Below the pieces are notes generated by a model. It worked only from the letters and a program-made list of their open reading frames with translations, was not told the DNA's origin and searched no databases. A stretch of 64,000 nt of DNA from CAWGJF01 sp963822905. GTDB taxonomy: Bacteria; Bacteroidota; Ignavibacteria; Ignavibacteriales; Ignavibacteriaceae. The first letter of the stretch is position 1. The number at the start of each line of letters is the position of its first letter. Shown here piece by piece: positions 28,295-36,602 of this stretch. A program made the position numbers and the translations under genes. The stretch is taken from NCBI GenBank assembly GCA_963822905.1, contig CAWGJF010000001.1, forward strand, positions 682,001 to 746,000, written 5' to 3'.

Positions 28295-29851
28295 ATGAAT
28301 TTTCACATTGTTATTGTTCTTAGCATAATAGTCCTATTATCTGGTTATTCAATTGCACAATCTGAATCACCAAAAGCTGTTGCAAAAGTTGGAAATGTTG
28401 AGATAAGTGCAGATGAATTTCTTGAAAGATATGAATTATCTCCCCAGGTTTCTGCCGGTGTTAAGGGTGCAGAAGAATCTCTTAAGAATGAATTGATATA
28501 TTCAATGATTGCTGAAAAACTTTGGGCTCTGGAAGCAGAATCTTCTGGAATTTCAGATTCTGATATAATAAAATATACTTATAAAGCTTATGAAAAAATG
28601 TATGTGCGCGATGCGTTATACCGAAGAGAAATTACAGATAAAATAAAAATTACTGATGCCGAATTAAAGGAAGCTAAAAAAAGAGACTCAAAAATTCTGA
28701 TGGTCAATTATTTGTTTTCGAAAGATCAAAGTGAAATAGAGCAGCTTTTTGAATACTTAAAAAAAGGAGCTTCGTTTGATTCTCTATTATCTGTTCGGCC
28801 GGAATTTTCTCTACAAAAGAATCCTTACATTGTTAAATACGGGCAAATGAAAAAAGAAGTTGAAGACAAATTATACAGTTTAAAAATTGGTGAATATACA
28901 AAACCGGAAAATGCTCCGAATGGTTGGTACATTTTTAAGCTTATTGGCGAAGAAGAAAACACTATCGGAAATGAACAACAAGCGGAGGCAGAACAAAAAA
29001 GAGTACTTAAAGTTATTAAGACAACACAAACTGACAGTATCTATAATATATTTATCCAAAACTTTTTTAAGGATGTTGATACCAAGGTAGATCGACAACT
29101 ATTCGAGAAATTTTCTGATGCTGTTATCAATATGCTTTCTCAAAGAAAAAAAAATCAAAGTATTCCTGACAGCGAACAAATATTTTTAGATGCTTCTGAC
29201 CTGGAGACAATAGGTCAGCAATTGGGGGAGGATGAATTAAATTCAGCATTTATTCAATTAGATGATAAACCCGCTACCTTAAATGAAGTATTACAGCAAT
29301 TAGCTTTTGAAAATTTTTCTGTTGATAGTATAAGTACGCTTCAAATCAAATTAAAATTAAATTCTTTTATCAAAAAATTTGTTGAACAGGAACTTCTTTC
29401 GAGAGAAGGATACCGGCGTGGATTGGAAAATTTACCTGATGTTCAACATGAATTAAATATGTGGAAATCTTATTATTTGAGCGATGCCCTTCGTAATGAG
29501 GAATTAAAAAATATTCATATAACTGATGAAGAAGCTTATGATTATTTTCTGAAAAATAATCAGGATCAAAAAGAGCCTGATTCAAGTTTTAAAAAAGTTA
29601 GAGAGAAGATTAAATCACAATTAAAATATGGGAAATTCAGCGATCTGGTTATTTCCAAAACAATAGAATTAGCAAATAAATATGGTTTTACTGTGAATAA
29701 AAATCTTCTTAAGTCACTGACTGTTATGAATATTACAAATGTTGTTTACAGGTATTTTGGTTTTGGAGGAAGAGTCCTTGCTGTGCCTATGACTATTCCG
29801 AATTATCTTTGGAAAGCTCAATTTGATAAGCAAAGCCAACTTTCACCATAG
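28295..29851 (+). CDS. Exported SurA/parvulin-like peptidyl-prolyl isomerase
   Basis: 518 residues. Signal peptide (about 1-21, ends SIAQ) followed by a SurA-N-like region (VAKVGNVEISADEFLERYEL, then LIYSMIAEKLWALEAE) and a degenerate parvulin-type rotamase segment near 135-220 (YLFSKDQSEIEQLFEYLKKG, GQMKKEVEDKLYSLKIGEYT). A second helical chaperone region covers about 300-480. The family folds outer-membrane proteins in the periplasm. It is divergent from the SGNH array and 26 bases upstream of the carbamoyltransferase. Prolyl isomerase activity is not certain, because the rotamase core is weak. Confidence 0.7.
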   Translation: MNFHIVIVLSIIVLLSGYSIAQSESPKAVAKVGNVEISADEFLERYELSPQVSAGVKGAEESLKNELIYSMIAEKLWALEAESSGISDSDIIKYTYKAYEKMYVRDALYRREITDKIKITDAELKEAKKRDSKILMVNYLFSKDQSEIEQLFEYLKKGASFDSLLSVRPEFSLQKNPYIVKYGQMKKEVEDKLYSLKIGEYTKPENAPNGWYIFKLIGEEENTIGNEQQAEAEQKRVLKVIKTTQTDSIYNIFIQNFFKDVDTKVDRQLFEKFSDAVINMLSQRKKNQSIPDSEQIFLDASDLETIGQQLGEDELNSAFIQLDDKPATLNEVLQQLAFENFSVDSISTLQIKLKLNSFIKKFVEQELLSREGYRRGLENLPDVQHELNMWKSYYLSDALRNEELKNIHITDEEAYDYFLKNNQDQKEPDSSFKKVREKIKSQLKYGKFSDLVISKTIELANKYGFTVNKNLLKSLTVMNITNVVYRYFGFGGRVLAVPMTIPNYLWKAQFDKQSQLSP

Positions 29852-29877
29852 ATATAGAAAATATTAAATTTAATAAT

Positions 29878-31711
29878 TTGATAAAGAAAAAGGTATATAT
29901 CCTCGGCATTTCTGCGTTTTACCACGACAGTGCAGCCTGTATTATTAAAGATGGGGAAATAATCGCTGCTGCACAGGAAGAAAGATTTTCCCGAAAAAAA
30001 CATGACCATCGTTTTCCCACAAATGCTGTAAAGTTTTGTCTCAGTTTTGCAGGAATAAATTCTTCGCAACTTGAATTAGTTGCTTTTTATGATAAACCAT
30101 TTCTGAAATTCGAAAGACTGCTTGAAACTTATCTGCAGTTTGCACCAAAAGGGATTTTTTCATTTTTAAAAGCAATGCCGTCTGTGGATTAAAGAAAAAC
30201 TATGGATGAAAGAATTAATTAAAAAAGAATTAGGATATAATGGAACAATAATTTTTCCTGAACACCATGAATCTCACGCAGCTTCAGCATTTTATCCTTC
30301 TCCTTTTGATGAAGCAGCAATATTAACGATGGATGGTGTTGGTGAGTGGACAACTTCAAGTTATGGAATTGGAAAAGGCAATGAAATAAATCTACTTGCT
30401 GAAGTAAAATTTCCTCACTCTCTCGGACTGCTGTATTCTGCTTTTACATATTACACAGGTTTTAAAGTAAATTCCGGTGAATACAAAGTAATGGGATTAG
30501 CACCTTACGGCGAGCCGAAATATGTAGATTTAATTTATAAGAATCTTATTGATGTCAAAGAAGATGGTTCATTCCGGATGAATATGGCTTACTTTAATTA
30601 CTGTGCCGGGTTAACGATGACCAATGAAAAATTTAATCAATTGTTCGGAGGAAAACCGAGAAAGCCTGAATCAAAATTAACACAGAAGGAAATGGATCTT
30701 GCCCGTTCGGTACAGGAAGTTACTGAGGATATTGTTTTAAAAATGGCAAATCATCTTCATAAAGAAACGGGAATGGAAAATTTGGCCCTTGCCGGAGGTG
30801 TCGCATTAAATTGTGTGGCAAACGGGAAACTCCTTCGCGAATCAAAATTTAAAGACATTTGGATTCAACCAGCAGCTGGTGATGCGGGTGGGGCTTTAGG
30901 TGCTGCTCTGTGCGGTTGGTATTCCTATTTAGGAAATGAGAGACAAGTAAAAGAGAACAAGGATTCTCAAAAAGGATCTTACCTGGGCCCTGAATATTCA
31001 GATGATGAGATTGAAAAATTTATTTTACTAAAAAATATTTCTGCTAAAAAGTTAAATGAAGACGAAATTCCTCAAATGATTGCAGATATTTTGGCTGAAG
31101 AAAATGTTGTCGGCTGGTTTAATGGTAGAATGGAATTTGGTCCGAGAGCGTTGGGCGCTAGATCAATTATTGGAGACGCCCGCTCACCAAAAATGCAGGC
31201 AACAATGAATCTGAAAATAAAATTCCGTGAAGGTTTCAGACCATTTGCTCCGTCGGTTTTAAGTGAAAAAGTAAGTGAGTATTTTGCGATTGAAAAGGAA
31301 AGCCCTTACATGCTTCTTGTTGCTGATGTTCAAAAGAACAGAAGAAAAGAAATGACTGAGGAAGAAAAAAGTTACTGGGGAATCCATAAACTAAACATCA
31401 TTCGTTCAGACATACCGGCAGTTACACATATTGATTATTCCGCTCGCATCCAAACTGTTCATAAAGAAACAAATCCGTTATACCATAAAATGATTTCAGA
31501 GTTTGAAAAAAAATATAATTGTGCAGTTGTAATCAACACCTCTTTTAATGTAAGGGGAGAACCAATTGTTTGCACCCCTGAAGATGCATATAAATGTTTT
31601 ATGAGAACAAATATTGATTACATGCTTTTAGGAAATTATCTTTTGAATAAAAAAGACCAAAAAGCTTTGGAAGAAAAAAAAGATTGGAAGAAAGAGTTCG
31701 AGTTAGATTGA
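29878..31711 (+). pseudogene. NodU/CmcH-family carbamoyltransferase, broken by a +1 frameshift
   Basis: One gene of about 610 residues in two frames. The first (29878-30192, TTG start) has ILGISAFYHDSAACIIKDG, the Kae1-like N-terminus. The second (to 31711) has EHHESHAASAFYPSPF, MDGVGEWTTSSYG, LAGGVALNC and the C-terminal FGPRALGARSI and NTSFNVRGEPIV motifs. Skipping the T at 30181 restores FLKAMPLWIKEKLWMKEL and a full-length enzyme. The family transfers a carbamoyl group from carbamoyl phosphate to sugars or secondary metabolites. It is followed 1 base later by an SxtJ-like gene. If the shift is an assembly error, the gene is intact and complete. Confidence 0.85.
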
Positions 31712-31712
31712 T

Positions 31713-32132
31713 ATGAGTATAATTGAAGAAATAAAAAATATCAAAAGCACCCAAAAAGATCTGCGAAAGTTTGGTATAACAGTTGGGACAGTATTAGCTG
31801 CCTTAGCTGTTGTTTTTTATTTTTTGGGTAGAAGTTATTATATATATTTTGGCATTGCTGGATTGGTTTTAATCCTGGTTGGGTTATTAATCCCTCTAAT
31901 CTTAAAACCATTAAATAAAATCTGGATGAGTCTTGCAATTGTTCTCGGCTGGTTATCATCAAGAATAATATTAATAATAGTTTTTTATCTTGTATTAACT
32001 CCGATTTCTTTAATTGCAAAAATATCCGGTAAGAAATTTCTCGATCTGAAATATAAAGCGGAAGTTGATAGCTACTGGATAAAAAGAGATATTAAAAAAC
32101 CGGATAATACATCCTATGAAAAACAATATTAA
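31713..32132 (+). CDS. SxtJ-like small membrane protein
   Basis: 139 residues with about four hydrophobic segments (TVGTVLAALAVVFYFLG, IYFGIAGLVLILVGLLIPLI, WMSLAIVLGWLSSRIILI and YLVLTPISLIAKI). It begins 1 base after the carbamoyltransferase stop. Small membrane proteins of this type are commonly found next to NodU-type carbamoyltransferases (SxtJ family); the assignment rests on shape and context and their biochemical role is not known. The charged C-terminus should face the cytoplasm. Confidence 0.7.
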   Translation: MSIIEEIKNIKSTQKDLRKFGITVGTVLAALAVVFYFLGRSYYIYFGIAGLVLILVGLLIPLILKPLNKIWMSLAIVLGWLSSRIILIIVFYLVLTPISLIAKISGKKFLDLKYKAEVDSYWIKRDIKKPDNTSYEKQY

Positions 32133-32146
32133 AAAAGGAAATTCAA

Positions 32147-32305
32147 ATGAGTAAGCTATCTGTAGTATCCGAACTTTGGGAATTTTTAAGAGTTCGCAAA
32201 AAATTCTGGCTCGCACCGATTTTAATTATCCTTTTACTTCTTGGAGGATTAATTATTCTGACTCAGGGATCTGCATTGGCTCCGTTTATTTATGCTATCT
32301 TTTAA
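32147..32305 (+). CDS. DUF5989-like single-span membrane protein
   Basis: 52 residues, starting ATG at 32147 with AAAAAAGGAA just upstream. It begins MSKLSVVSELWEFLRVRKKF, a charged amphipathic start, and has one membrane span at about residues 22-40 ending near LTQGSALAPFIYAIF. Proteins of this shape (DUF5989) sit directly after SxtJ-like genes in carbamoyltransferase loci, as here (14-base gap). No function is known. The ORF is easy to miss because of its size. Confidence 0.7.
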   Translation: MSKLSVVSELWEFLRVRKKFWLAPILIILLLLGGLIILTQGSALAPFIYAIF

Positions 32306-32313
32306 AATCTGTT

Positions 32314-32454
32314 ATGGCTAAGAAATCAAAACTTAAGAAAAAGAAAATCAGAGTGCCTGTTCCACAAAAACCACCAAAGGTTGAAGACGATGGGAAGAAA
32401 TATGACCGCGAAAAAGAAAAACAAAAAATCCGGGAAAATATTTCTAATAGATAA
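32314..32454 (+). CDS. Small highly basic protein, unknown
   Basis: 46 residues from the ATG at 32314, 8 bases after the DUF5989-like stop. The sequence is almost all charged residues and prolines: MAKKSKLKKKKIRVPVPQKP, then KVEDDGKKYDREKEKQKIRE. No membrane segment or known fold is visible. Position and spacing suggest it is the last gene of the carbamoyltransferase transcript. It could bind nucleic acid or an acidic polymer, but this is only suggested by charge. A longer in-frame ORF from 32176 overlaps the DUF5989-like gene and is less likely. Confidence 0.5.
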   Translation: MAKKSKLKKKKIRVPVPQKPPKVEDDGKKYDREKEKQKIRENISNR

Positions 32455-32694
32455 CTAATGTTCTATTTATAGAATTCGATGGTCTTTTATTGATAAAATT
32501 TTAAATCCATTTAATATATTTCCTGCCTTTCAGTTAAAATCCACTTAATATTTAAGCATCAAAGTTAAATCCTTCTGAATTAAAATTGGCATAATATTAG
32601 TTAGGAGAGAATCTCAATTAACTAAATAAATTAAGCAAACGGATGAGTATATCTAAATTAAATAAATAAATAATGTGTATTTACCTAAAAATAG

Positions 32695-32724
32695 TTGACT
32701 TATATACTCTTCGTTTTATATATT
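32695..32724 (+). promoter_or_regulatory. Candidate sigma70-type promoter for the Lrp-type regulator
   Basis: TTGACT (32695-32700) and TATATT (32719-32724) are separated by 18 bases; TATATA at 32717-32722 gives a 16-base spacer instead. It lies 44 bases before the ATG at 32768. The gene-free stretch 32455-32767 shows nothing else I can name. The lineage may use a different -10/-35 consensus, so the call is tentative. Confidence 0.45.
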
Positions 32725-32767
32725 CGCAAGCGATTTTGAATTGATTCCTAAATAATTAAGGCAAATT

Positions 32768-33214
32768 ATGATAGATGATTTAGATATTCAGCTATTAAAA
32801 ACTTTACAGAAAAATGGAAGAACCAAACGAAATCAACTTGCTGAAGAAATAAAATTATCAATTCCTTCAGTAAGTGAGAGATTGAAAAAGCTTGAAGACA
32901 ATCAAGTGATTGAAGGTTATTACACAAAAGTAAGCCGGAAAGCTTTTGGATTGGATATCATGGCATTTATTTATGTTATGATGGACTCGTCAAAACACTA
33001 TAACGACTTAATTAAGAAGGTAGATAAGAGTCCGCAAATATTAGAATGTCACGCTGTGTTGGGTGAAGGATCACATCTTATGAAAGTTGTAGTTAAAAAT
33101 ACTGAAGCATTGGAAAAACTATTGAGTGAGATTCAATCCTGGACAGGAGTGATAAGCACAAAAACAACTTATGTTCTTTCAACAGTAAAAGAAACAACAT
33201 CAATTAATATATAA
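32768..33214 (+). CDS. Lrp/AsnC-family transcriptional regulator
   Basis: 148 residues. N-terminal winged helix-turn-helix (MIDDLDIQLLKTLQKNGRTK ... LSIPSVSERLKKLEDNQVI) followed by a RAM/ligand-binding domain (GLDIMAFIYVMMDSSKHYND, CHAVLGEGSHLMKVVVKN). Family members sense amino acids and form octamers. It is placed 20 bases before glnA in the same direction, so it probably regulates nitrogen assimilation and its own operon in response to an amino acid such as glutamine; the effector is inferred. Confidence 0.93.
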   Translation: MIDDLDIQLLKTLQKNGRTKRNQLAEEIKLSIPSVSERLKKLEDNQVIEGYYTKVSRKAFGLDIMAFIYVMMDSSKHYNDLIKKVDKSPQILECHAVLGEGSHLMKVVVKNTEALEKLLSEIQSWTGVISTKTTYVLSTVKETTSINI

Positions 33215-33234
33215 CTTAAAATAAAGGATTATTT

Positions 33235-34662
33235 ATGGCTAAAACCACAATCCCAGCCGACGATGTACTTAGTTACATAAAATCAAAAAAAATAAAATTC
33301 GTTGATTTGAAATTCATGGACTTTCCCGGTCAATGGCAACACTTTACTGTCCCAGTTAGTCAATTCAGTAAAGATTCATTTTCTGATGGATATGGTTTTG
33401 ATGGATCATCAATAAGAGGATGGAAAGTAATTAATGAAAGCGATATGTTAATTATCCCGGATGCAAAATCAATGTTTCTTGATCCGTTTATTGCCGAACC
33501 GACTATCAGTTTAATTTGTGACGTTTATGAACCCGCCACAAAGGAAAAATATTCCCGATGTCCCAGAAACATTGCACAAAAAGCTGCTGATCATTTAGTG
33601 ACTACAGGAATTGCAGATACGGTTTACTTTGGACCTGAAGCAGAATTTTTTATTTTTGATGATGTTCGCTTTGATTCAAAACCAAATGGTTGCTTTTACT
33701 CTGTTGATTCTTCTGAAGGAAGATGGAATAGTGGAAAAGATGAGGGCCCTAATCTTGGTTATAAGCCTCGTTATAAAGAAGGTTATTTCCCGGTTCCGCC
33801 AACTGATAAATTAATGGATTTAAGAAATGAAATGGTTTCAACTCTAATTGATTGCGGAGTGGATGTTGAAGCCCAGCACCATGAAGTTGCAAGTGGTGGT
33901 CAGTGTGAAATCGACTTGAGATTTACTCCACTTGTAAGAGCAGCAGACCAGTTATTAATGTTTAAATATATTGTTAAAAATACAGCAACAAAGTATAATA
34001 AATCTGTAACATACATGCCGAAACCGATTCAGGGTGATAACGGTAGCGGAATGCATGTTCACACAAGTTTGTGGAAAAAAGGGAAACCATTATTTGCTGG
34101 TTCCGGTTATGCCGGGTTAAGTGAAATGGCTCTCTATTTTATTGGAGGAATTTTGAAACACGCAGCATCTTTACTTGCGTTTACAAATCCAACAACAAAT
34201 TCATATAAAAGATTAGTCCCTGGTTTTGAAGCACCAGTAAACCTCGCATATTCACAAAGAAACAGAAGCGCCGCTATAAGAATCCCGATGTATTCATCAA
34301 ATCCAAAAGCTAAAAGAGTTGAATTCAGGTGTCCGGATCCATCATCAAATCCATATCTTTCTTTTTCTGCAATCTTAATGGCGGGATTGGATGGGGTTAT
34401 TAATCGAATAGATCCTGGTGAACCTCTTGATAAAGATATTTACGATATGCCGCCGGAAGAATTGAAAAATGTTCCTTCAACACCAGGCAGTCTTGAAGAG
34501 GCAATAAAAGCTTTGGCAAACGATCACGAATATTTGTTAAAAGGTGATGTGTTTACGGAGGATGTAATAGAGACATGGATAAATTATAAGATAAGTAAGG
34601 AAATAAAACCGATGGCTTTGCAGCCACATCCTTATGAATTTGCTCTTTATTATGATGTATAA
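33235..34662 (+). CDS. glnA: Type I glutamine synthetase
   Basis: 475 residues, matching the GSI dodecamer subunit that makes glutamine from glutamate, ammonia and ATP. Visible signatures are FDGSSIRGW (residues about 54-62), FGPEAEFFIFD (glutamate-binding), NGSGMHVHTSLW, KRLVPGFEAPVNLAYSQRNR and the Arg-rich nucleotide region RIP ... KRVEFRCPDPSSNPYLSF. The adenylylation loop keeps its Tyr (DKDIYDMPPEEL), so GSI-beta type control by GlnE is possible. AAAGGA precedes the ATG. A convergent hairpin follows at 34680. Confidence 0.97.
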   Translation: MAKTTIPADDVLSYIKSKKIKFVDLKFMDFPGQWQHFTVPVSQFSKDSFSDGYGFDGSSIRGWKVINESDMLIIPDAKSMFLDPFIAEPTISLICDVYEPATKEKYSRCPRNIAQKAADHLVTTGIADTVYFGPEAEFFIFDDVRFDSKPNGCFYSVDSSEGRWNSGKDEGPNLGYKPRYKEGYFPVPPTDKLMDLRNEMVSTLIDCGVDVEAQHHEVASGGQCEIDLRFTPLVRAADQLLMFKYIVKNTATKYNKSVTYMPKPIQGDNGSGMHVHTSLWKKGKPLFAGSGYAGLSEMALYFIGGILKHAASLLAFTNPTTNSYKRLVPGFEAPVNLAYSQRNRSAAIRIPMYSSNPKAKRVEFRCPDPSSNPYLSFSAILMAGLDGVINRIDPGEPLDKDIYDMPPEELKNVPSTPGSLEEAIKALANDHEYLLKGDVFTEDVIETWINYKISKEIKPMALQPHPYEFALYYDV

Positions 34663-34679
34663 ATAAAATGAATTTCTTT

Positions 34680-34709
34680 AGTGGCAGAATATATTATCAT
34701 TCTGCCACT
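34680..34709. terminator. Bidirectional hairpin between glnA and the convergent membrane glycosyltransferase
   Basis: An 11-bp perfect stem: AGTGGCAGAAT (34680-34690) and ATTCTGCCACT (34699-34709), loop ATATTATC. No long T-run follows on either side, so intrinsic termination would be weak. The stop codon of the minus-strand glycosyltransferase (34697-34699) lies inside the hairpin. Confidence 0.55.
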
Positions 34710-36185
34710 GTTCTATTCCATTTGATTTTATAAAGTGTTACGGTTCTCTCCTCAGGTTCCTTAATACCAAACCCGGGCAGTTTTTTTCTGAATAAAATTT
34801 CATAACCGATCCCGGAAGGGACTACGTCTTCGATTTTTTCTTCTTCCCGGAGAACAATAAAATCGGGCTTTTTATCGAGATAATATTCAAGAGTTGATTT
34901 GTATTTAAATCTTTCGTTATCAACCAAACCAACTGAGTCATAAACTTTAGCGTTTGAGTAAACCCCTATAATTCCGACATCTGCTACTCCGACAGAAACA
35001 TCCTGATTTTTTGAATATGCATTGATGATTATTGCGATGTCTTTGTATGTAGATTGAAAACCATTAACAAAATTGTCAACAGATGGTTTTATAATTTCGA
35101 ATGTAAGCATGGCTGAAGAAAAAATAATAATTACAATATATGCAGATGTTAAAAACAGATTAGACCTTTTATCATTTTGAATAAAAATCTTCTCAAAAAC
35201 AAATGCTGTTAAAAGAATTATTGGTGGAATAAAAATCAGCTCGTAGCGAGAGATGATAGTAACGTCTCTGAGAACGTAAAAAATATAAAAAGCAATTATC
35301 CATAACAGGATGACTATCAGGTTCGAATTTTTAATTTCCCGGATTAAACCTGAGAATAAATTTTGTTTTTTAATCTTTTTAACGAAAAAAAGTATTAGGA
35401 TTAAAATTCCAAAGAAAATAAAGTCAGGTAGATTCACTACAAAAAGTGTTTGCACATCTCTGAGAAAAGTTCGAATATCAAACGTTAGTAAATGCGGAGA
35501 AGATTTTGCGGTATATGTATTTGGTAAAATAGTTCCGAAATGAAAATATGAAAAAATGAGCCATGCTGAAATTATTAAGAAAGCCGGAACAATAAAAAAC
35601 AATTTCTTCTTTTTAAATTCATTTTTAATTAATACATATAAAATTGTTAAAAGAAAAAATCCTGCAAACTCAGGGCGAAGCAGAAATGAAATTCCAAATA
35701 ACAGACCAGTGCAAATTTGAATTTTGAATGACTGCTCCTTTTGTGAAAGCAGTAATAAAATTATTATAAAAAACATTGCGGCCGTTGATTCCATCCCAGT
35801 CAATGACCAGCGCAACACAAATGGATTTATTGCAAGAGACAATGTTGCCAATTATTTTTACTGTATCATTTAATTTGAATTTATTGAGCAGGGAATAATA
35901 AAATGTAATTGAAAGGAATGTGAAAAATCCGCTTAGAATTCGAATTGATATTTCAGGATCACAGGTTATTAAACTAAAAATACTTCCCATAATGACCCAG
36001 AGAGGGGAAGTTGTACCATAAGTTCTGTTCCCTGCAAAACTAAATCCGTTACCGTTGATTAAACCATTAATAAAACCAATATGAATGAATGCATCATCGC
36101 TTAGATAGTATGGGTAAAGCAGGACAGAAGAAAGGATAGAAACAAAAACTATTATAAAAGGGATAAGTAATTTTTTATTTATCAA
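34697..36185 (-). pseudogene. Polytopic membrane glycosyltransferase (GT39/ArnT-like), broken by a +1 frameshift
   Basis: Two frames make one protein of about 495 residues. The first (36185 to about 35850) has an N-terminal span, YPYYLSDDAFIHIGF (the acidic DD loop of lipid-dependent GT-C enzymes) and GNRTYGTTSPLWVIMG. The second (about 35850 to 34697) has TLSLAINPFVLRWSLTGMES and about eight further membrane spans, then a soluble tail. Deleting one base near 35848-35852 gives VKIIGTLSLAINPF. Such enzymes move a sugar from a polyprenyl-phosphate donor to a protein or glycan outside the membrane. Whether the break is real is unknown. Confidence 0.7.
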
Positions 36186-36260
36186 AGTAAATAAATTAAT
36201 GATTGCATAATGGGTGCAAATATAAAACGGTTTTTAGATATTTAAGTTAGTTCAGAAAAG

Positions 36261-36602
36261 TTAGGATTCCTTAATCCATTTTTCCCAGACTTCCGGAGAG
36301 TACCCAATTGTGGATAAATTTCCATTTCGCACAACCGGAGTTTTAATCAATAACGGATTTTCCAGCAATTCAGTCTCAATATCAAAAACCATAAAATCCA
36401 TTCCACGTTTTTTGTATTGCTGGCTTTCCTTATTAATCAATTCATCAGAAGTAACCGATCGTTTAATATTTTCAAGTTCTCCTTTAGCCAAGCCCTTTTC
36501 AGTAAGATCACGAAAGTGGAAAGGGATTTTTCTTTCCTTAAAGAATCTTTCAGCTTTTTGCGTATCCCTGCATTTTTTAGTCCCGATTATCTGGATATTC
36601 AT
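36261..36602 (-). CDS. ArsC/Spx-family thioredoxin-fold protein
   Basis: 113 residues of the arsenate reductase/Spx/YffB family. The N-terminus IIGTKKCRDTQKAERFF has a single redox Cys (Cys11) in the ArsC position and no CxxC, so it is not a standard Spx. LLIKTPVVRNG near residue 86 replaces the usual ArsC RPIVV motif. The real substrate may not be arsenate. It begins 1 base from the RNA methyltransferase stop and ends an operon that starts with bshA, which raises the possibility of a bacillithiol-linked reductase (inference). Confidence 0.75.
   Translation of the reverse strand: MNIQIIGTKKCRDTQKAERFFKERKIPFHFRDLTEKGLAKGELENIKRSVTSDELINKESQQYKKRGMDFMVFDIETELLENPLLIKTPVVRNGNLSTIGYSPEVWEKWIKES

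Noticed and set aside
32176..32313. An N-terminal extension of the small basic protein
   Set aside because: The extension overlaps the DUF5989-like gene in another frame, and the ATG at 32314 gives an independent charged protein with normal operon spacing.
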